From Melieria omissa (lineage: Eukaryota; Arthropoda; Insecta; Diptera; Ulidiidae), in assembly GCA_963971225.1 (NCBI GenBank), contig OZ020267.1, forward strand, positions 88,277,648-88,341,647: 64,000 nucleotides of DNA. Reading direction: 5' to 3'. The number at the start of each line of letters is the position of its first letter. Position 1 is the stretch's first letter. The position numbers and the translations under genes are program-made. Below are positions 9,912-20,083 of the stretch, piece after piece. The notes below the pieces were generated by a model, which was given only the letters and a program-made list of their open reading frames with translations, was not told the DNA's origin and searched no databases.

Positions 9912-10389
9912 CTTCAACTTCAGATGCAATAACTTTGCTTTCAGTCCACCAATTTTCATGAAATTTTTACTAAAAATCAGGGAAAAAATGTAGTTTTTTA
10001 TGCATTAATTCACAACAAAATGCCCTATTTGGAAAGTGCAATTTACTTAAACAACATGTAATACTAAACTGGCAAACAATTTTTTTAAAACCCCTCCCAT
10101 GACCAAGTTCTGGCTACGCCCCTGATCAAAATAAAATGCAATATTAGCATTATTTTGGATCCCGTCAAGTACACGCGGGTCCAAACTACTGCAACACGAT
10201 TTGTGGAAGGCTGACTTGCAAAGAGCACAGGATAGGCAGTCTTTGGCAACCGATTTGGAGCACAAAGCGCAACGAGACCGAAGAGACATTATGACCGTCA
10301 CGATACGCAGTCAAACGCTGACTATTTGGAAATTTGTATTCCATTGATTGTATTCCAGTAAACGGACTTGTAATTTATTTTTAAACGTA

Positions 10390-11481
10390 TATGTGCTTGA
10401 AATTATATAGAAAGCAATAGAACCCAAGCGAAAAAAATGAAAATGGATAAAAGGATAATCTTACTGAATCTTTCCTAAATTGACAAAAAATTTCGTGAAA
10501 TTAGAGACATTTTTGGAAGGGCATTCGTTATTCCAAAAAGTCATCTTAAATCACACAAAAACAGAAAATCTTGCTTCGTTACTACGATCTGGCCATTTTC
10601 TTAAGCTACCCAGGCAATAGGATTAGATTGTTTTGCGATCAGTGCATCATAATCTAAAGCTAGTTGCATCCGATTTCTTCAGAAATGTACAGAAATATTT
10701 TATAAAACCCTGTAGCAGTGACTTTATAAGAAAAGTCCTGAAATAAACATATTTTCTCTACATAACAGCATGTAAGAATCTCATATTTAGCTTACTAACA
10801 AGGAGCACATAATTGCTTTCGTGAAAGAGTCCATCAAAGAGTCTAGAAAACCGGATTTCCAGGATTAGGTGTTGTTATCTATGGAGTAGGAAGATTTCTT
10901 ATACTCTGATAATGGTTTGGCATATTTAGCATTAAAAGGCATCAACTAATTTGAAGAGGATTCAGTTAATAACAAAAATCTGACATTAACAGCAAAGCAT
11001 AGCATTGGTATTGGGCTGCATGTCTAGTAAAGGAGTGAGCAGGCTGTGTTGTTTTATTTAGAAATGGTTCCGAGGGGTTATTTACATATTCTAAAAGCTT
11101 ATGCAAGCCAAGGTTTCAAAATTTGGATCAGGTTCCAACATTTCATTCAACTTTACAATGACCTTGAGGCGCAATGCATACGATGCGAAGCTATGTTTGC
11201 TATTAACTAACTCAACAAAGTTGAAAAAGTTCCTCCCTAGTCACCTAACGTGCATCTAATTGAGCATATAAGGGGTTTACTTGAACCCTGAGCCCAACAA
11301 CACTCCATCTTCAAAGATATAGTAAATCAATATAACAATTCAAGGATATAACAAAATAACCGCTGAAAAAACACCGAATTTAATAAAATGTACGCCGTAT
11401 GTAACTTTACGGAAGAAATAAAAAATATTTTGTTTTTGAAAAATAACTTACCCCTTGTACGCAAACTTATTCTGACTAGTG
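10390..11481 (+). pseudogene. Tc1-like transposase relic
   Basis: Heavily decayed + strand reading gives VLGCMSSKGVSRLC near 11010 (matching the VWGCMSAxGVG box), then HILKAY, and SPNVHLIEHIRGL near 11240-11275 (matching SPDLNPIEHLW, the catalytic Glu box). At 11456-11481 the sequence TGTACGCAAACTTATTCTG resembles the end of the Tc1 element at 29030-37769 and is followed by TA. The left end is too eroded to place; 10390 is approximate. Confidence 0.6.
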
Positions 11482-11869
11482 TATATGTTGTTACAATATT
11501 ACTGTAATTTTTAGTCTAGCAATCAGCTAACCAACGCCATCATTAAAATAAAAGTTTTGAAAAAAAGGAGTTAGATGCACAAGTAAATATAATTTAATTT
11601 TTCTGTTCAATTTTGTATGTCCATAAAACAGAATAGTGTAATGTAATGTATTTTATTTGTAAATTCATATGAAATTTAATTTGGATTAAATACCATTCAA
11701 AAAACTCAAAAATATGCGTGATTATTACAATAACAACAAAGCACTAATTGTTCTATTAGTATAACTTACTTCATTCAGTGTCATTGCAGTAAATTTCATT
11801 GCCTTTACTGTGCGTTGCCTTTAGTGTGTTCGCACACACTAATGTAAGCAACAAAGACTCAGCTCTCAT
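11482..11869. other. No gene seen, AT-rich
   Basis: The sequence is AT-rich with no open frame of note. There is a short inverted repeat GTGTGTTCGCACACAC near 11824. Nothing else could be supported. Confidence 0.5.
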
Positions 11870-12107
11870 ATGTCATGCACACTTATGTTTTGATTCGATC
11901 TGTTTGCACTGAGCAAGTGCAGTGCAGTGCCGTGCAAAGGGAGAGAGTGTCTTGAAACTTGTAGGCATGCACATTGGAATACGGCCGGCTTGCTATAATT
12001 TCGATATGGCAAGGATGGTTTGCGATGGTAATGGGCTGTGCGAGAACGATCGAGAGAGAGAGTCCAACTGAAATGTGCAAGAACAATCGGCGCGATAACC
12101 AAACAAG

Positions 12108-12114
12108 TATAAAA
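12108..12114 (+). promoter_or_regulatory. TATA box of the solo LTR
   Basis: TATAAAA lies about 45 nt upstream of the insertion point. The homologous position in the other LTR copy (42221-42228, minus strand) also keeps it. Confidence 0.6.
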
Positions 12115-12160
12115 GGCAGCAGTGTGCAGCGCAGATTGAGTCTTATTTGAACAAGCAAAG

Positions 12161-13136
12161 TAAGGACTGTATCGAAAAGAAAGTGCACGCTTAGTTTGAA
12201 GTATAACTTTAATGGAAATTTTTTTGATCAGATTTTTTGTTTTAACATTTGTTGCATATACTTTAAGGACTAAGGATTTTTGTTTAAATAACAAATTTCT
12301 TTTTCAAATAAATTTATATCTAATCTTTTATTTGACCCTCTTTATTAAATTTTGTACAGTGGTTTGCGTTAAGTTTTTTTTTTATTTTCTCCAATTTTTT
12401 TTAATTCCTGAAGATTTTTAGCTTTCATAAGGTTTCTTTTGGCTATTGCCCAGTAGCGCTCTTTTGGACGTAGTTCTGGTGCATTTAGCGGATTCTCACT
12501 TTTTCCTGGCAGTTATTTTGAGTTCATTTTTACATATGTCTCGTCATCCATAATGATGCCCGAAACTTTTTCTTTGCAGAGACGAGTGCATAGTTTTCTG
12601 CATCGCGTTTTGCCAGCCACTTTTTGATTTTCATTTCTTTTTGGTATTGTTTATTTTTTATATGTTTTTAAGTTATTCCTCTGCTTCACTCTTTGCACCA
12701 TGGTCACACTCGTTCTAGCTAAATTTCCAATACAAATGCACTTGTTTTCGTCAATCGAATGCTTCAGTTTTTCTTCCATTTTTGGGCCTTTAGGACCCTT
12801 TTTACGGCCAATTTTTTGGTAGGTCGTTGATAGTGCAATGTTCACCATACTTAAGAATCATCTTTTTAGCGGAGTTTATGGACACGCGATGTCGTTTGGC
12901 TGATTTTCTGTACGAAGCACCTGTTTCAGTGAACCAACTGTACACAAATTTTTTGAGGATGTCTAGCTCGATACGCGTAATTTTTGTAATAGAAAAATAT
13001 ATGAAACTAAATTTGTATGAAATCAGTATTTCAAGGCCTACTCTATTTAACGGCATTTTTAGAATTAAAAAAAAAATTATATGCTGCGAGAAAATTACGT
13101 TAGAAAGTGTGCACTTTCTTTTCGATACAGTCCTTA
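12161..13136 (-). mobile_element. DD37E Tc1/mariner relic
   Basis: TA at 12161-12162 and 13135-13136 flanks near-perfect ~26-bp inverted repeats beginning AGGACTGTATCGAAAAG. The element is 12163-13134 (972 bp). The first 16 bases match the ends of the DD37E element at 29149-35505, so both belong to one family or close relatives. It interrupts the solo LTR. Confidence 0.88.
12435..13056 (-). pseudogene. DD37E transposase fragment, central deletion
   Basis: The ATG at 13056 opens a segment with GASYRKSAKRHRVSINSAKK (helix-turn-helix). A shifted frame has GRKKGPKGP and RTSVTMVQRVKQRNNLKTYKK, parallel to GRKKGAS and GTSAAMVQRAKKRNQLGTCKK in the 29-kb element. Further shifts give the first catalytic box (IIMDDET near 12550) followed directly by APELRPKERYWAIAKRNL (catalytic Glu region). 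The block with the second Asp is deleted. Confidence 0.75.
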
Positions 13137-13283
13137 GTAATAGGTGTAAATACAAGCGAAGTGTAAACCTGTAAATAAAGTGATTGTTGGTTTCTGACTG
13201 CGTTTTGCGCTGAATAATTGAAGTGGTTTTATTTTCAAGCACAATTAAAAAACGTATTTAGAGAGCTAAATTTCGTAACAATA

Positions 13284-13504
13284 TATTTAGTCCAATTAAC
13301 TGTGGCCAACATCAAAGTTACATCTATACTTTATTATTTTGTATTTTCAGGTGCTCCAGTGAATAAAGCCAAGTTGGAAAATTTACACCGCCAAGCCTAC
13401 AAAGTGCAAGAGACATCGTTATCGACTGTAAGATCTTAACACGACCTATATTTTAAGAAAATAAATTTGAACTTAAGTGTAGTTTGCTATTATTTGCATC
13501 TACA
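13284..13504. other. No gene seen
   Basis: AT-rich spacer between the solo LTR and the Minos-like element. I recognise nothing in it. Confidence 0.5.
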
Positions 13505-13798
13505 TAAGGTCCGTTTCATAATTATCACGCCACTTGATTTTCTTGAATATCTCGAAAACCAGTAGTGCTATCAAAAAAGCGTCTTCTGATGAAATTGCAC
13601 TGGCTAAAATAGTGCAATTTGATAACAATAAAAAAAAATTCAAAAATCGTGGCTACTTCTTTATTAGAACGAATTTTTTATATATTCAGTGTTTCATATT
13701 TATAACGCCACTTGCTTTAAATTTAATTTTTCAAATCATAGCATGCAGTTTGGTTGCATACTGATTTAGCTAGTTAAGTATTAATCATTTTGTGTATG

Positions 13799-14815
13799 AT
13801 GCCACGAGAAAACGTTTAACCGATATCGAGAAAGGACAAATTCTCCTAAAGAGGAAAACGTAGGGACTCGCGAAATTGGGCGCAGGATTGACAGGAGCTA
13901 CAGCGTTGTCCAAAATTTTTTGAAGGACAAAGACTCATACGGCTCCAAGAAACGTTCTGGGCGAAAAAAAAATGTCGAATCAACGCAGCGAATCCCATAT
14001 TATACGCGAGGCAAGCAATTCTTCGCAAACGCTGAGTCAACTAAAGAGGACTTGTGACGTCAGTGTGTTTAGGACAACAGTCTGGCGCACCATCAAACGC
14101 AGTAAAAACATCGTATTGAAGGCTGCGTCCAAACTTTTGGCCCGTCATAAAACCGCTAGACTCACTATTGCTCTCCAGAACATGGGTCGCGATTGGAAAA
14201 AAGTAAGTTCAAATTGTTTTAAATTGGTTTATGCTTACCAGTAATGCTTCTTCTTATTTTAGGTAATGTTTTTTGATGAAAAAGAATGGAATTTGGATGG
14301 GCCGGACGAATATCATGGCTTCTGGCGAGACTTGCGGAAAGAACTTGAATTTTATTCCAAATGGAACTTCGGTAGTGGAACAGTGATAATCTGGGGGTGC
14401 AATTTCATCCGAAGGATGTCTCGAACTACAATTTGCATCGAGCCGAATGAAAAGCAGTGACTTCATTGGCGTGCTGCGCATGAGTACTTCCTTTTTTGAG
14501 TCAACAGACACCCAATGGCTATGCCGCCATCCACACAAGTCACGAAACCATAACTTGGTTTTCAGCCAATAATGTGGAAGTTATGGATTGGTCGGCCTAC
14601 TCCCAGACCTCAACCCCTTCGAAAATTTGTGGGGAATTCTAGTTCGTCGCGTCTATGCAGGAAACAAGCAATTTAACACCGATGTTGATCTAAAAGCTAC
14701 CATTCTCAAAGAATGGTACGACATCGGTGTAAATGTAATGCAAAAATTGATTCATAGCATGAATGATAGAATATCCAATGTTGTGTTAAATAAAGGAAAG
14801 CTGTTGCAAAACTAA
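13799..14815 (+). pseudogene. Minos-like transposase with intron
   Basis: The likely start is ATG at 13799 (MPREN, then a stop). After stops and shifts comes a paired-type HTH region (SHIIREASNSSQTLSQLKR, RTTVWRTIKRSKNI). The exon ends ...RDWKK at 14202. The second exon resumes at 14263 with VMFFDEKEWNLDGPDEY (first catalytic Asp). The second Asp box is mutated or deleted (only HTSHETITWFSANN after it survives). The Glu box PDLNPFENLWG follows, then VYAGNKQFNTDVDL and the C-terminus at 14815. Not functional. Confidence 0.85.
14203..14262 (+). other. 60-nt intron in Minos-like transposase
   Basis: GTAAGT at 14203 and a pyrimidine-rich TTCTTATTTTAG ending at 14262 bound exactly 60 nt. Removing them joins WKK to VMFFDEKEW in frame. 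Minos is the known Tc1 element with a 60-nt intron at about this place. Confidence 0.85.
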
Positions 14816-15068
14816 CCATGTGATTTTCTTCTTCTCTAAACCTTTTTTGCCTACTTAACACAAGTGGCGTTATAAATATGAAACACTGAATAAAGAAAAA
14901 ATGCTTTCAAATAAAGAAGTAGCCACGATTTTTAAATTTTTTTTTATTGTTATCAAATTGCACTATTACCAAGTGCCATTTCATGAGAAGACGCGTTTTT
15001 GATAGCACTGCTGGGTTTCGAGATATTCAGGAAAATCAAGTGGCGTTATAATTATGAAACGGAAGTTA

Positions 15069-15630
15069 TATTACAATGTCAAACCTTTATTTCGAACGGT
15101 ATCACTATATTCACACAAGTTTCTTTAACTTAGACGATTATGGCAAAAAATGAAATGTTGACAGTAAATCATAATTCATTATTCGCCCAAAATTTATTAC
15201 ATTGATTGAAAGCTATATAAAACAGAGACCGTAAAAATCATAAGCTTAATATCAAAATATAAAACTTATATTTTAATTTTTTTCTTTGCGTTAACCGAAT
15301 AACAAACATTTTTTTTATTTTTTTTTATCAGAAAATAAAAATTATATGTTTTTTTTAGTTTTTGAGGGAAAAATAAAAATTATGCGGTGAGTTGTATTTG
15401 TCACGTGCACAATGAGAATAATTTTTCGGTTTTATTTTTTCTTCACAAAATAAAAATTACGGGGCGAGGTTTTGTTTTTGATTTCAAAATAAGCCTCATG
15501 TGGTAAGTTCAATTTTTCAAATTGTTTTCTAAAAATGTATTCCTGAGCAATACTTTTCGCTTATGAAATAAAAATTCGCTATGCATTACGAATAATTTTT
15601 TCCAAATATGTCCTATTCTTTGATGCCTTC
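15069..15630. repeat. AT-rich spacer with AAATAAAAATTA repeats
   Basis: The motif AAATAAAAATTA/T recurs near 15333, 15374, 15457 and 15566 with uneven spacing. There is no coding capacity. It looks like a degenerate simple-repeat region. Confidence 0.45.
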
Positions 15631-15710
15631 GGCCGGCCTCGATAGTCCAGCGGGTAGCGCGCTGGCTTTTCATACCAGAGGCCCCAGGTTCAATTCCTGG
15701 CTCGGGTTGG
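15631..15710 (+). repeat. tRNA-like sequence (SINE head or tRNA pseudogene)
   Basis: A-box-like ATAGTCCAGCGGGTAGCG and a good B box GGTTCAATTCC sit at tRNA spacing. CTGG/CCAG and CCAGG/CCTGG can form anticodon and T stems. The anticodon loop is two bases too long and the acceptor ends do not pair, so a working tRNA is unlikely. A related copy lies on the minus strand at 20399-20473. Resemblance to tRNA-Glu is only suggestive. Confidence 0.6.
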
Positions 15711-16130
15711 TAAAACGCTCATCTACTTCTATCGCTATCCACATCAATGATAACATGATGCGAAACTGAGAGCGCTCGACCACAATACATACTCAAAATC
15801 CGCACTAATACAACGATAACATCAGACCTTAGGGTTGATTTTGCCAAACATCAGACCCGGGGTATGCACAGGAACGTACTGTTGATTTCCCATACAACGG
15901 CCATGGCGAGGGTTGCGTTTACTTTCAATTTTTTAAACATAGGAAAATCAATTTTAATTTCTTTGTAACTATGTAATCTTTTGGAAGAAAAGTGATTAAA
16001 AAATTACAATATTTCCCGAAAACCAGTCAAAAGTATTTTAATACGTGTTTAACACAGCTTTTATTGAATTTTATTCGTGAAATTTGAATGAAATGAGAAT
16101 TTGATGAAAGCTCCAGAGGAGTTTTTGCGA
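15711..16130. other. No gene seen
   Basis: Possibly the body of a SINE behind the tRNA-like head, but no tail or second copy is visible. Otherwise anonymous. Confidence 0.4.
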
Positions 16131-16286
16131 TAATTGCGACAGCCATATTTTGCTATCCCTTTTTATACGGGTGCGCATATTATATATACATATATATATG
16201 TTATATATATATGTATATATAATATATGTATGTATGATATGCGCACCTGTATAAAAAGGGATAGCAAAATATGGCTGTCGCAATTA
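16131..16286. repeat. Near-perfect 156-bp palindrome with AT core
   Basis: TAATTGCGACAGCCATATTT at 16131 pairs with its complement ending at 16286. The ~50-bp arms differ at only a few positions and enclose a (TA/TATG)n core. No coding. This is either a small MITE or a cruciform-prone palindrome. Flanking duplications are not clear. Confidence 0.7.
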
Positions 16287-17059
16287 TAATATAATATAGA
16301 TATATGCATATATATACATATGTTTTCTGATACGATTTTATAATCGCGAAGTAGCAGACTATACTTATAAACATAAATTGTTTACTGTCCGACATTTATA
16401 AGTTTCTGCTCCTTCTGGTTTTTGTGGTCCGTTTAGTCCGTGTTTTTTTCGAATTGGGAAACAAACGCATTAAATACATTTTTTTTATTTGTTCCTCTCT
16501 GAAATCATTGTTAAAAAAATTGTTAAAATGTTACAAAATCGTTAAAAAAAAATCGGTAACGCGCCGTATTGCCTCAGTGGTGGTTCGGAAAATGCAAATT
16601 AGTTATTATTAGTTTTTACATATGCACAAAGAAATAAGGATTTCTTTTTTACATCTTTATAACTCTGCATATTACAACTTTTCCCTAACATTTTCATTTA
16701 AATTAAATAATTTTGATCATTTCATATATTTTTTCCTTATTTTACACTGCTTCGTACAATAAGACTGCGAACATACTTTTTTACAAGTACATACAAATTG
16801 CAACCCCGCGTTAGGAACAAATTTGCAAGTCAGCTGCTTGCTACAATACGAATTGTTCCACAAAGAGAGAAAGCTGGCAGGGTTGACGATTTTCTTTTCA
16901 GCTCACACGGATTGTGTTCGTGTGACCAAAAAAAACGACAAAATTTCGTCAATCCTCTCAGTTTCGCATCATGTTATCATTGATCCACATGAAGCAGATG
17001 AGAATTACAAGCAGACAGGTAATGGCAAAACCTCCAAGTGTGAACAAAAAATTGCCAAT
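16287..17059. other. No gene seen
   Basis: AT-rich with a few short open frames that match nothing I know. The right part (about 16800-17059) may belong to the LINE tail that follows. Confidence 0.45.
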
Positions 17060-17261
17060 CGCCTTTCGGATTCGGCGTTAAACTGTAGGTCCCCTCCCCT
17101 CCCTTTCCCCATCCGCTTGAAATGTGTGCTGTAACATATGTTGGAAAGACAGTGTTGCATACACATTTCAAAAACGGGTGAAATATGTTGTATCACAATT
17201 GGCCTCATAATAGACCTCCGAGTGTGTCTCTTATAGAGGCAGCCACCATAACCTAACCTAA
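17060..17261 (+). mobile_element. LOA-like LINE 3' end with CCTAA tail
   Basis: GGATTCGGCGTTAAACTGTA leads to TATCACAATTGGCCTCATAA, GAGGCAGCCACC and then ACCTAACCTAA at 17251-17261. The same design (ATCACAATGGGCC, a GACAGCCAC-like string, then a CCTA repeat) ends the LOA-type fragment at 54614. Only the 3' UTR remains. Confidence 0.5.
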
Positions 17262-17442
17262 TCTTGATGCTATTTTTCTTGAAGTAGTGTTTTTTCACGC
17301 GATTCATTATTTTCGTAAATTTCTTCTTTTTCGAAGAAATGCATTAACAAAAATTTTTGGATAAGAATCGTGATAACGTATAGTTACATTGGTATCAATG
17401 TGGGAGTGGCTGAACCGTTTTGCTTGGACCTAATTTTGTGTA
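17262..17442. other. No gene seen
   Basis: Short anonymous spacer before the first hAT element. Confidence 0.5.
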
Positions 17443-17479
17443 CTCTAGAGTAGTGATGGGGGAAAAAATCATTAATCGA

Positions 17480-18208
17480 TTAAGGGGAGGTTCTTTCTAA
17501 TTTGGCCAAAAAAAGGCCTAAGCTTGAAAATGATTTGTGGCATGATGAAAAAACATAGAAACATCCGGTTTTGACGGTTGAATGGGTATTCTATTATACA
17601 ATAATATGGTATACTTTTTGTAACAAAATTCAAAATGGCGGCTGAACAATGGCGGCTTTCGTCGATCACTGCCTGAAAAATCTCGTCTCCGAATTTCAAG
17701 CCTACAGCCTCTTGTAGTAATCTGAAATGAAAAAGGTTTTCTTTAAATGAAAGTAGATGAAATTTTCTATGGCTTATACCTAACTATAATGATTTTTGAC
17801 CAAAAATTGACTGAAATGTGAACGCTCTTTTTTTTTGCCACTTTTTTTGTTATTAAACCTTAGTTATAAATAACAATTTAATGGTAACTTATGCTCGTTT
17901 TAGGTATAAGCCATACAGAAAATGATCACCTTTCAAACATGCTTTAGATTAAGGAAATCAGAACAATAGATCAAGAGATATCCTTGAAATTCAGATGGAA
18001 AACGTGGTTCCGAGAAAAACGTGTTGAAAGATAGCAGCTCCGGGCAAAAACTGGGGAAAACACTGTAGAAGAAACAAACTCGTGTGCGGACAAGGCGATC
18101 GTATCGAAAAATCCTTTCGTACACATATTCTACGGACATACAGCTTTCATTTTATGTGAAACAAAAAAAACGATTTTTTCAAAAAAATTTGAAAGAACCT
18201 CACCTTAA
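17480..18208. mobile_element. TTAA MITE, GGGG-type (721 bp)
   Basis: TTAA at 17480-17483 and 18205-18208 flanks inverted ends GGGGAGGTTCTTTC / GAAAGAACCTCACC. An internal inverted pair (about 17745-17785 with 17900-17940, around GGTATAAGCCATA) lies inside. No convincing coding. It has the same layout as the MITEs at 22502 and 26992. Confidence 0.85.
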
Positions 18209-18323
18209 TGAATCATATGATTAATTTAAACAGAGCGATTATTAATTGCAATTAACCGAAGGAAATGGGAAATACTCGAATAATCGAATTAATTTTTTAA
18301 TATTTTAACTCAACCGTGTAATT

Positions 18324-18533
18324 TTAACCCATTCGCTGCCAAGGACGCGTATACTCGTCTTTGGCAGGGTGTCATGTATTGCCAAGACGAGTATACTCGT
18401 CCAACTTTAACTATGTTATAACATGCAGGCTTTCGAATTAGCAAATGTTTTGTGGATAACAGAGCTTTGCTCAAAATATACATGGCAATGGGAATGACTT
18501 CATATAATTTAGGCTTGGCAGCGAATGGGTTAA
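18324..18533. mobile_element. TTAA MITE, CCC-type (202 bp)
   Basis: TTAA at 18324-18327 and 18530-18533 flanks perfect inverted ends CCCATTCGCTGCCAAG. Inside are near-palindromes CGTATACTCGTC and ACGAGTATACTCGT. Non-coding. The layout recalls the piggyBac at 3691-5135, which also starts CCC and has GTCC...GGAC palindromes. Confidence 0.9.
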
Positions 18534-18634
18534 AGTACAATAATATGTAAATTTTTAATAAATAATAAATAAATAACAATGAATTAATAAATAAAAGTAA
18601 GTACTTATCAAAGGAAAAAATATATATTTGTATT

Positions 18635-18830
18635 TTATTTGTTCATTGCAGAGTTTAGAAATAAAAGTTTTGAGAGGCGCGAGGTCGTGAACCTGTTCCT
18701 CTTTTCAGTGGTAGTTGCACCTGCCTTTGAAAAGAGGCGATCTGCTGGTACCGAAGTTTCTAAAAGATAACAGTACCGACGAGTTATTATATAAAGCTTA
18801 GGGTACACCGCTCGCATTTTTTCCTAGGCA
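18635..18830 (-). pseudogene. hAT transposase C-terminal dimerisation domain
   Basis: The minus strand encodes VYPKLYIITRRYCYLLETSVPADRLFSKAG (here read in two overlapping halves), then TEKRNRFTTSRLSKLLFLNS. This is the hAT C-terminal dimerisation motif: P-LY-hydrophobic-ATSVPSERLFS-AG---T--R--L----LLFLN. The catalytic DDE part is absent. It is the transposase relic of hAT element 1. Confidence 0.85.
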
Positions 18831-19145
18831 TTCATGACGTTACGCTTCAGTTTTAAAACGGGAGCATTCAAAAAAGCTAAGCTTGTCCTGAATTTGGGTT
18901 AGGGTGTCTTTTTTGCGACGTTTGTAAGCAAACGACTTGTGGTGGGCCCATAAATCAAATTCAACATCGCATCAAAGTGTCCGTCTTAAGCTTTTATTTT
19001 GCGCGAAAAAATGTAGTGATACATTTTCTTTCGATTATTTTAGCATCTAATCGATTAACGTTTCGATTAATCTAAGCCAATTTTTCGTAAATTGAAAGGA
19101 AAAAATCGATTATTGTGTATCAAATGATTAATCACTACTCTAGAG

Positions 19146-19311
19146 TAGAGCTGCGACATCGAAGTTTTTGAAACATCGATGTTTTATATGAATCGATGTT
19201 GCGCAGCTCATGTTTTTACAACATCGATGTTATTTCGTCGATGTGTCGCTTTTTTTTTAATGGGAAACTAGAATTTAGAATTTCACCTAATCTGGCAAAC
19301 ACATTCGATAT
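19146..19311 (+). promoter_or_regulatory. Subterminal CATCGATG array, left end of hAT 2
   Basis: Within 100 bp the left end holds AACATCGATGTTT, GAATCGATGTT, AACATCGATGTT and CGTCGATGT. The right end (about 51425-51541) holds similar motifs in both orientations. In hAT elements, repeated subterminal motifs bind the transposase; that role here is inferred. Confidence 0.55.
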
Positions 19312-20083
19312 CACTACTCGACAAAAAATGGGTTCATCGCGTGCTCCTAAAGACAAAAGTATTTTTTAGACTAATCTTTGGCTGCTGACCACGAAACTGA
19401 AAATCAAAAAATTGTCTTAAGAAGCATTTTCGAAAAATCTTCGAAAAACATGTTTTTCAGCTCTTATTTCAGTTATGAGCACATATCACGTAAAGCAACC
19501 ATCCGACTAACATGTGGCCCGTCGTTCAGAAGGTAATTAACTAACCTTTCCATCGATATATGGATTGTTCAAATCCGATGAGATTTGGGGAAGTTACTGA
19601 CGATGAAAGTTAAAAAAAACGTTTTTTTATGGATAAAATAAATGAGCTCCTCTGGTTTTAAGATTTAAGATGAAAGATATATTAATTGAGCAAATATTAA
19701 ACCTAAAATCAATAGCATTGAAAGAAAAATGACAAAGTTGTAATGCACGGAGTGAAAACACAAACTTTTCATTTATTACACCGTGCGAAAAAAAAAATTT
19801 TTTAATATTTTAAATGTGTATATCCCTAAAATTTTAAAGTCCTTTAAGAAGGTTTTTGGGTCGGAAAATGAAAAACTGACTATGCCCGGATATTATAAAT
19901 GGCCTCTAGTTTTACGTCTATATCAACATTTGGATGGGTCTCAAAAAAATAAAAAAATTTTTTCGCACGGTGTAATAAATGAAAAGTTTGTGTTTTTACT
20001 CCGTGCATTATAACTTTGTCATTTTTCTTTCAATTCTGTTGATGTTAGGCGTAATATTTGCTCAAATAATATATCTTTCATCT

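Larger units (their letters stand above)
7468..10132. mobile_element. hAT-type element bounded by CAGGGGCGTAGCC ends
   Basis: Terminal inverted repeats CAGGGGCGTAGCCA (from 7476) and its complement (ending 10124) are flanked by 8-bp duplications ATCACAAT (7468-7475) and ATCAAAAT (10125-10132), with one mismatch. An 8-bp duplication and CA-starting ends fit hAT. No hAT transposase is recognisable; the interior is occupied by mariner relics, a TTAA MITE and anonymous AT-rich DNA. It interrupts ORF1 of the surrounding LINE. Confidence 0.8.
6597..10301 (-). pseudogene. LINE ORF1 protein, split by a hAT element
   Basis: The ATG at 10301 begins a zinc-finger region with CALCSKSV, CLSCALCKSAFHKSC, resembling the PHD-like finger of some Jockey/CR1 ORF1 proteins. 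The hAT element (7476-10124) interrupts it about 60 codons in. The frame resumes at 7475 as an Ala/Ser/Pro-rich segment, shifts near 7200, and ends in an RNA-binding-like domain (FRWLHLSSF, YNIVEFVAKH, CYRLVKND, NFKLGV) near 6600-6850. ORF1 proteins coat the LINE RNA. The C-terminus overlaps the endonuclease reading frame. Confidence 0.7.
3011..10320 (-). mobile_element. Jockey/CR1-type LINE, interrupted
   Basis: This non-LTR retrotransposon reads right to left: ORF1 with an N-terminal zinc finger (from 10301), apurinic-type endonuclease (6721-5657), linker (5602-5140) and reverse transcriptase (3690-3013). It is interrupted by a piggyBac element (3691-5135) and a hAT element (7476-10124), both with target duplications. 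The 3' end is missing: the RT stops at the right arm of the foldback element just after the YADD box. No RNase H domain was found. Clade assignment rests on motif style only. Confidence 0.8.
11870..13283 (+). mobile_element. Solo LTR, split by a DD37E relic
   Basis: Once the inserted DNA at 12163-13134 is set aside, the flanks read continuously and align with the reverse complement of about 42010-42430. Shared features include TAGGCATxCAC, GATATGGCAAGGATGGTT, CTGTGCGAGAA, TATAAAAG, GTGTGCAGCGCA, a TAAATAAAGTGATTGTT polyadenylation block and TTCGTAACA at the 3' end. Two copies in opposite orientation, with no gag-pol attached, indicate solo LTRs of one retrotransposon family. The 5' boundary is approximate and no clear target duplication was found. 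Confidence 0.65.
13505..15068 (+). mobile_element. Minos-like Tc1 element with ~200-bp IR/DR ends
   Basis: TA (13505-13506 and 15067-15068) flanks an element of 1560 bp. The left (13507-13715) and right (14860-15066) ends are inverted copies. Each end contains the motif for CGCCACTTG twice, once near the tip and once at the inner border, about 180 bp apart; this is the IR/DR arrangement of S-type Tc1 elements. The transposase gene contains a 60-nt intron, as Minos does. The gene is decayed. Confidence 0.88.
17443..19145 (-). mobile_element. hAT element 1
   Basis: 8-bp duplications CTCTAGAG (17443-17450 and 19138-19145) flank ends beginning TAGTGAT (17451 onward and, complemented, ending 19137). 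The element is 1687 bp. It keeps the C-terminal dimerisation domain of a hAT transposase on the minus strand. Two TTAA MITEs (17484-18204, 18328-18529) have jumped into it. The right duplication is shared with hAT element 2. CTCTAGAG fits nTCTAGAn, reported as the preferred target of Buster-type hATs. Confidence 0.85.

Noticed and set aside
11866..12294. 142-codon minus-strand frame near the solo LTR
   Set aside because: It overlaps the LTR promoter and crosses into the DD37E relic; no protein similarity.
15631..15710. Functional tRNA gene
   Set aside because: The acceptor stem does not pair and the anticodon loop is nine bases; a related copy sits in a MITE.
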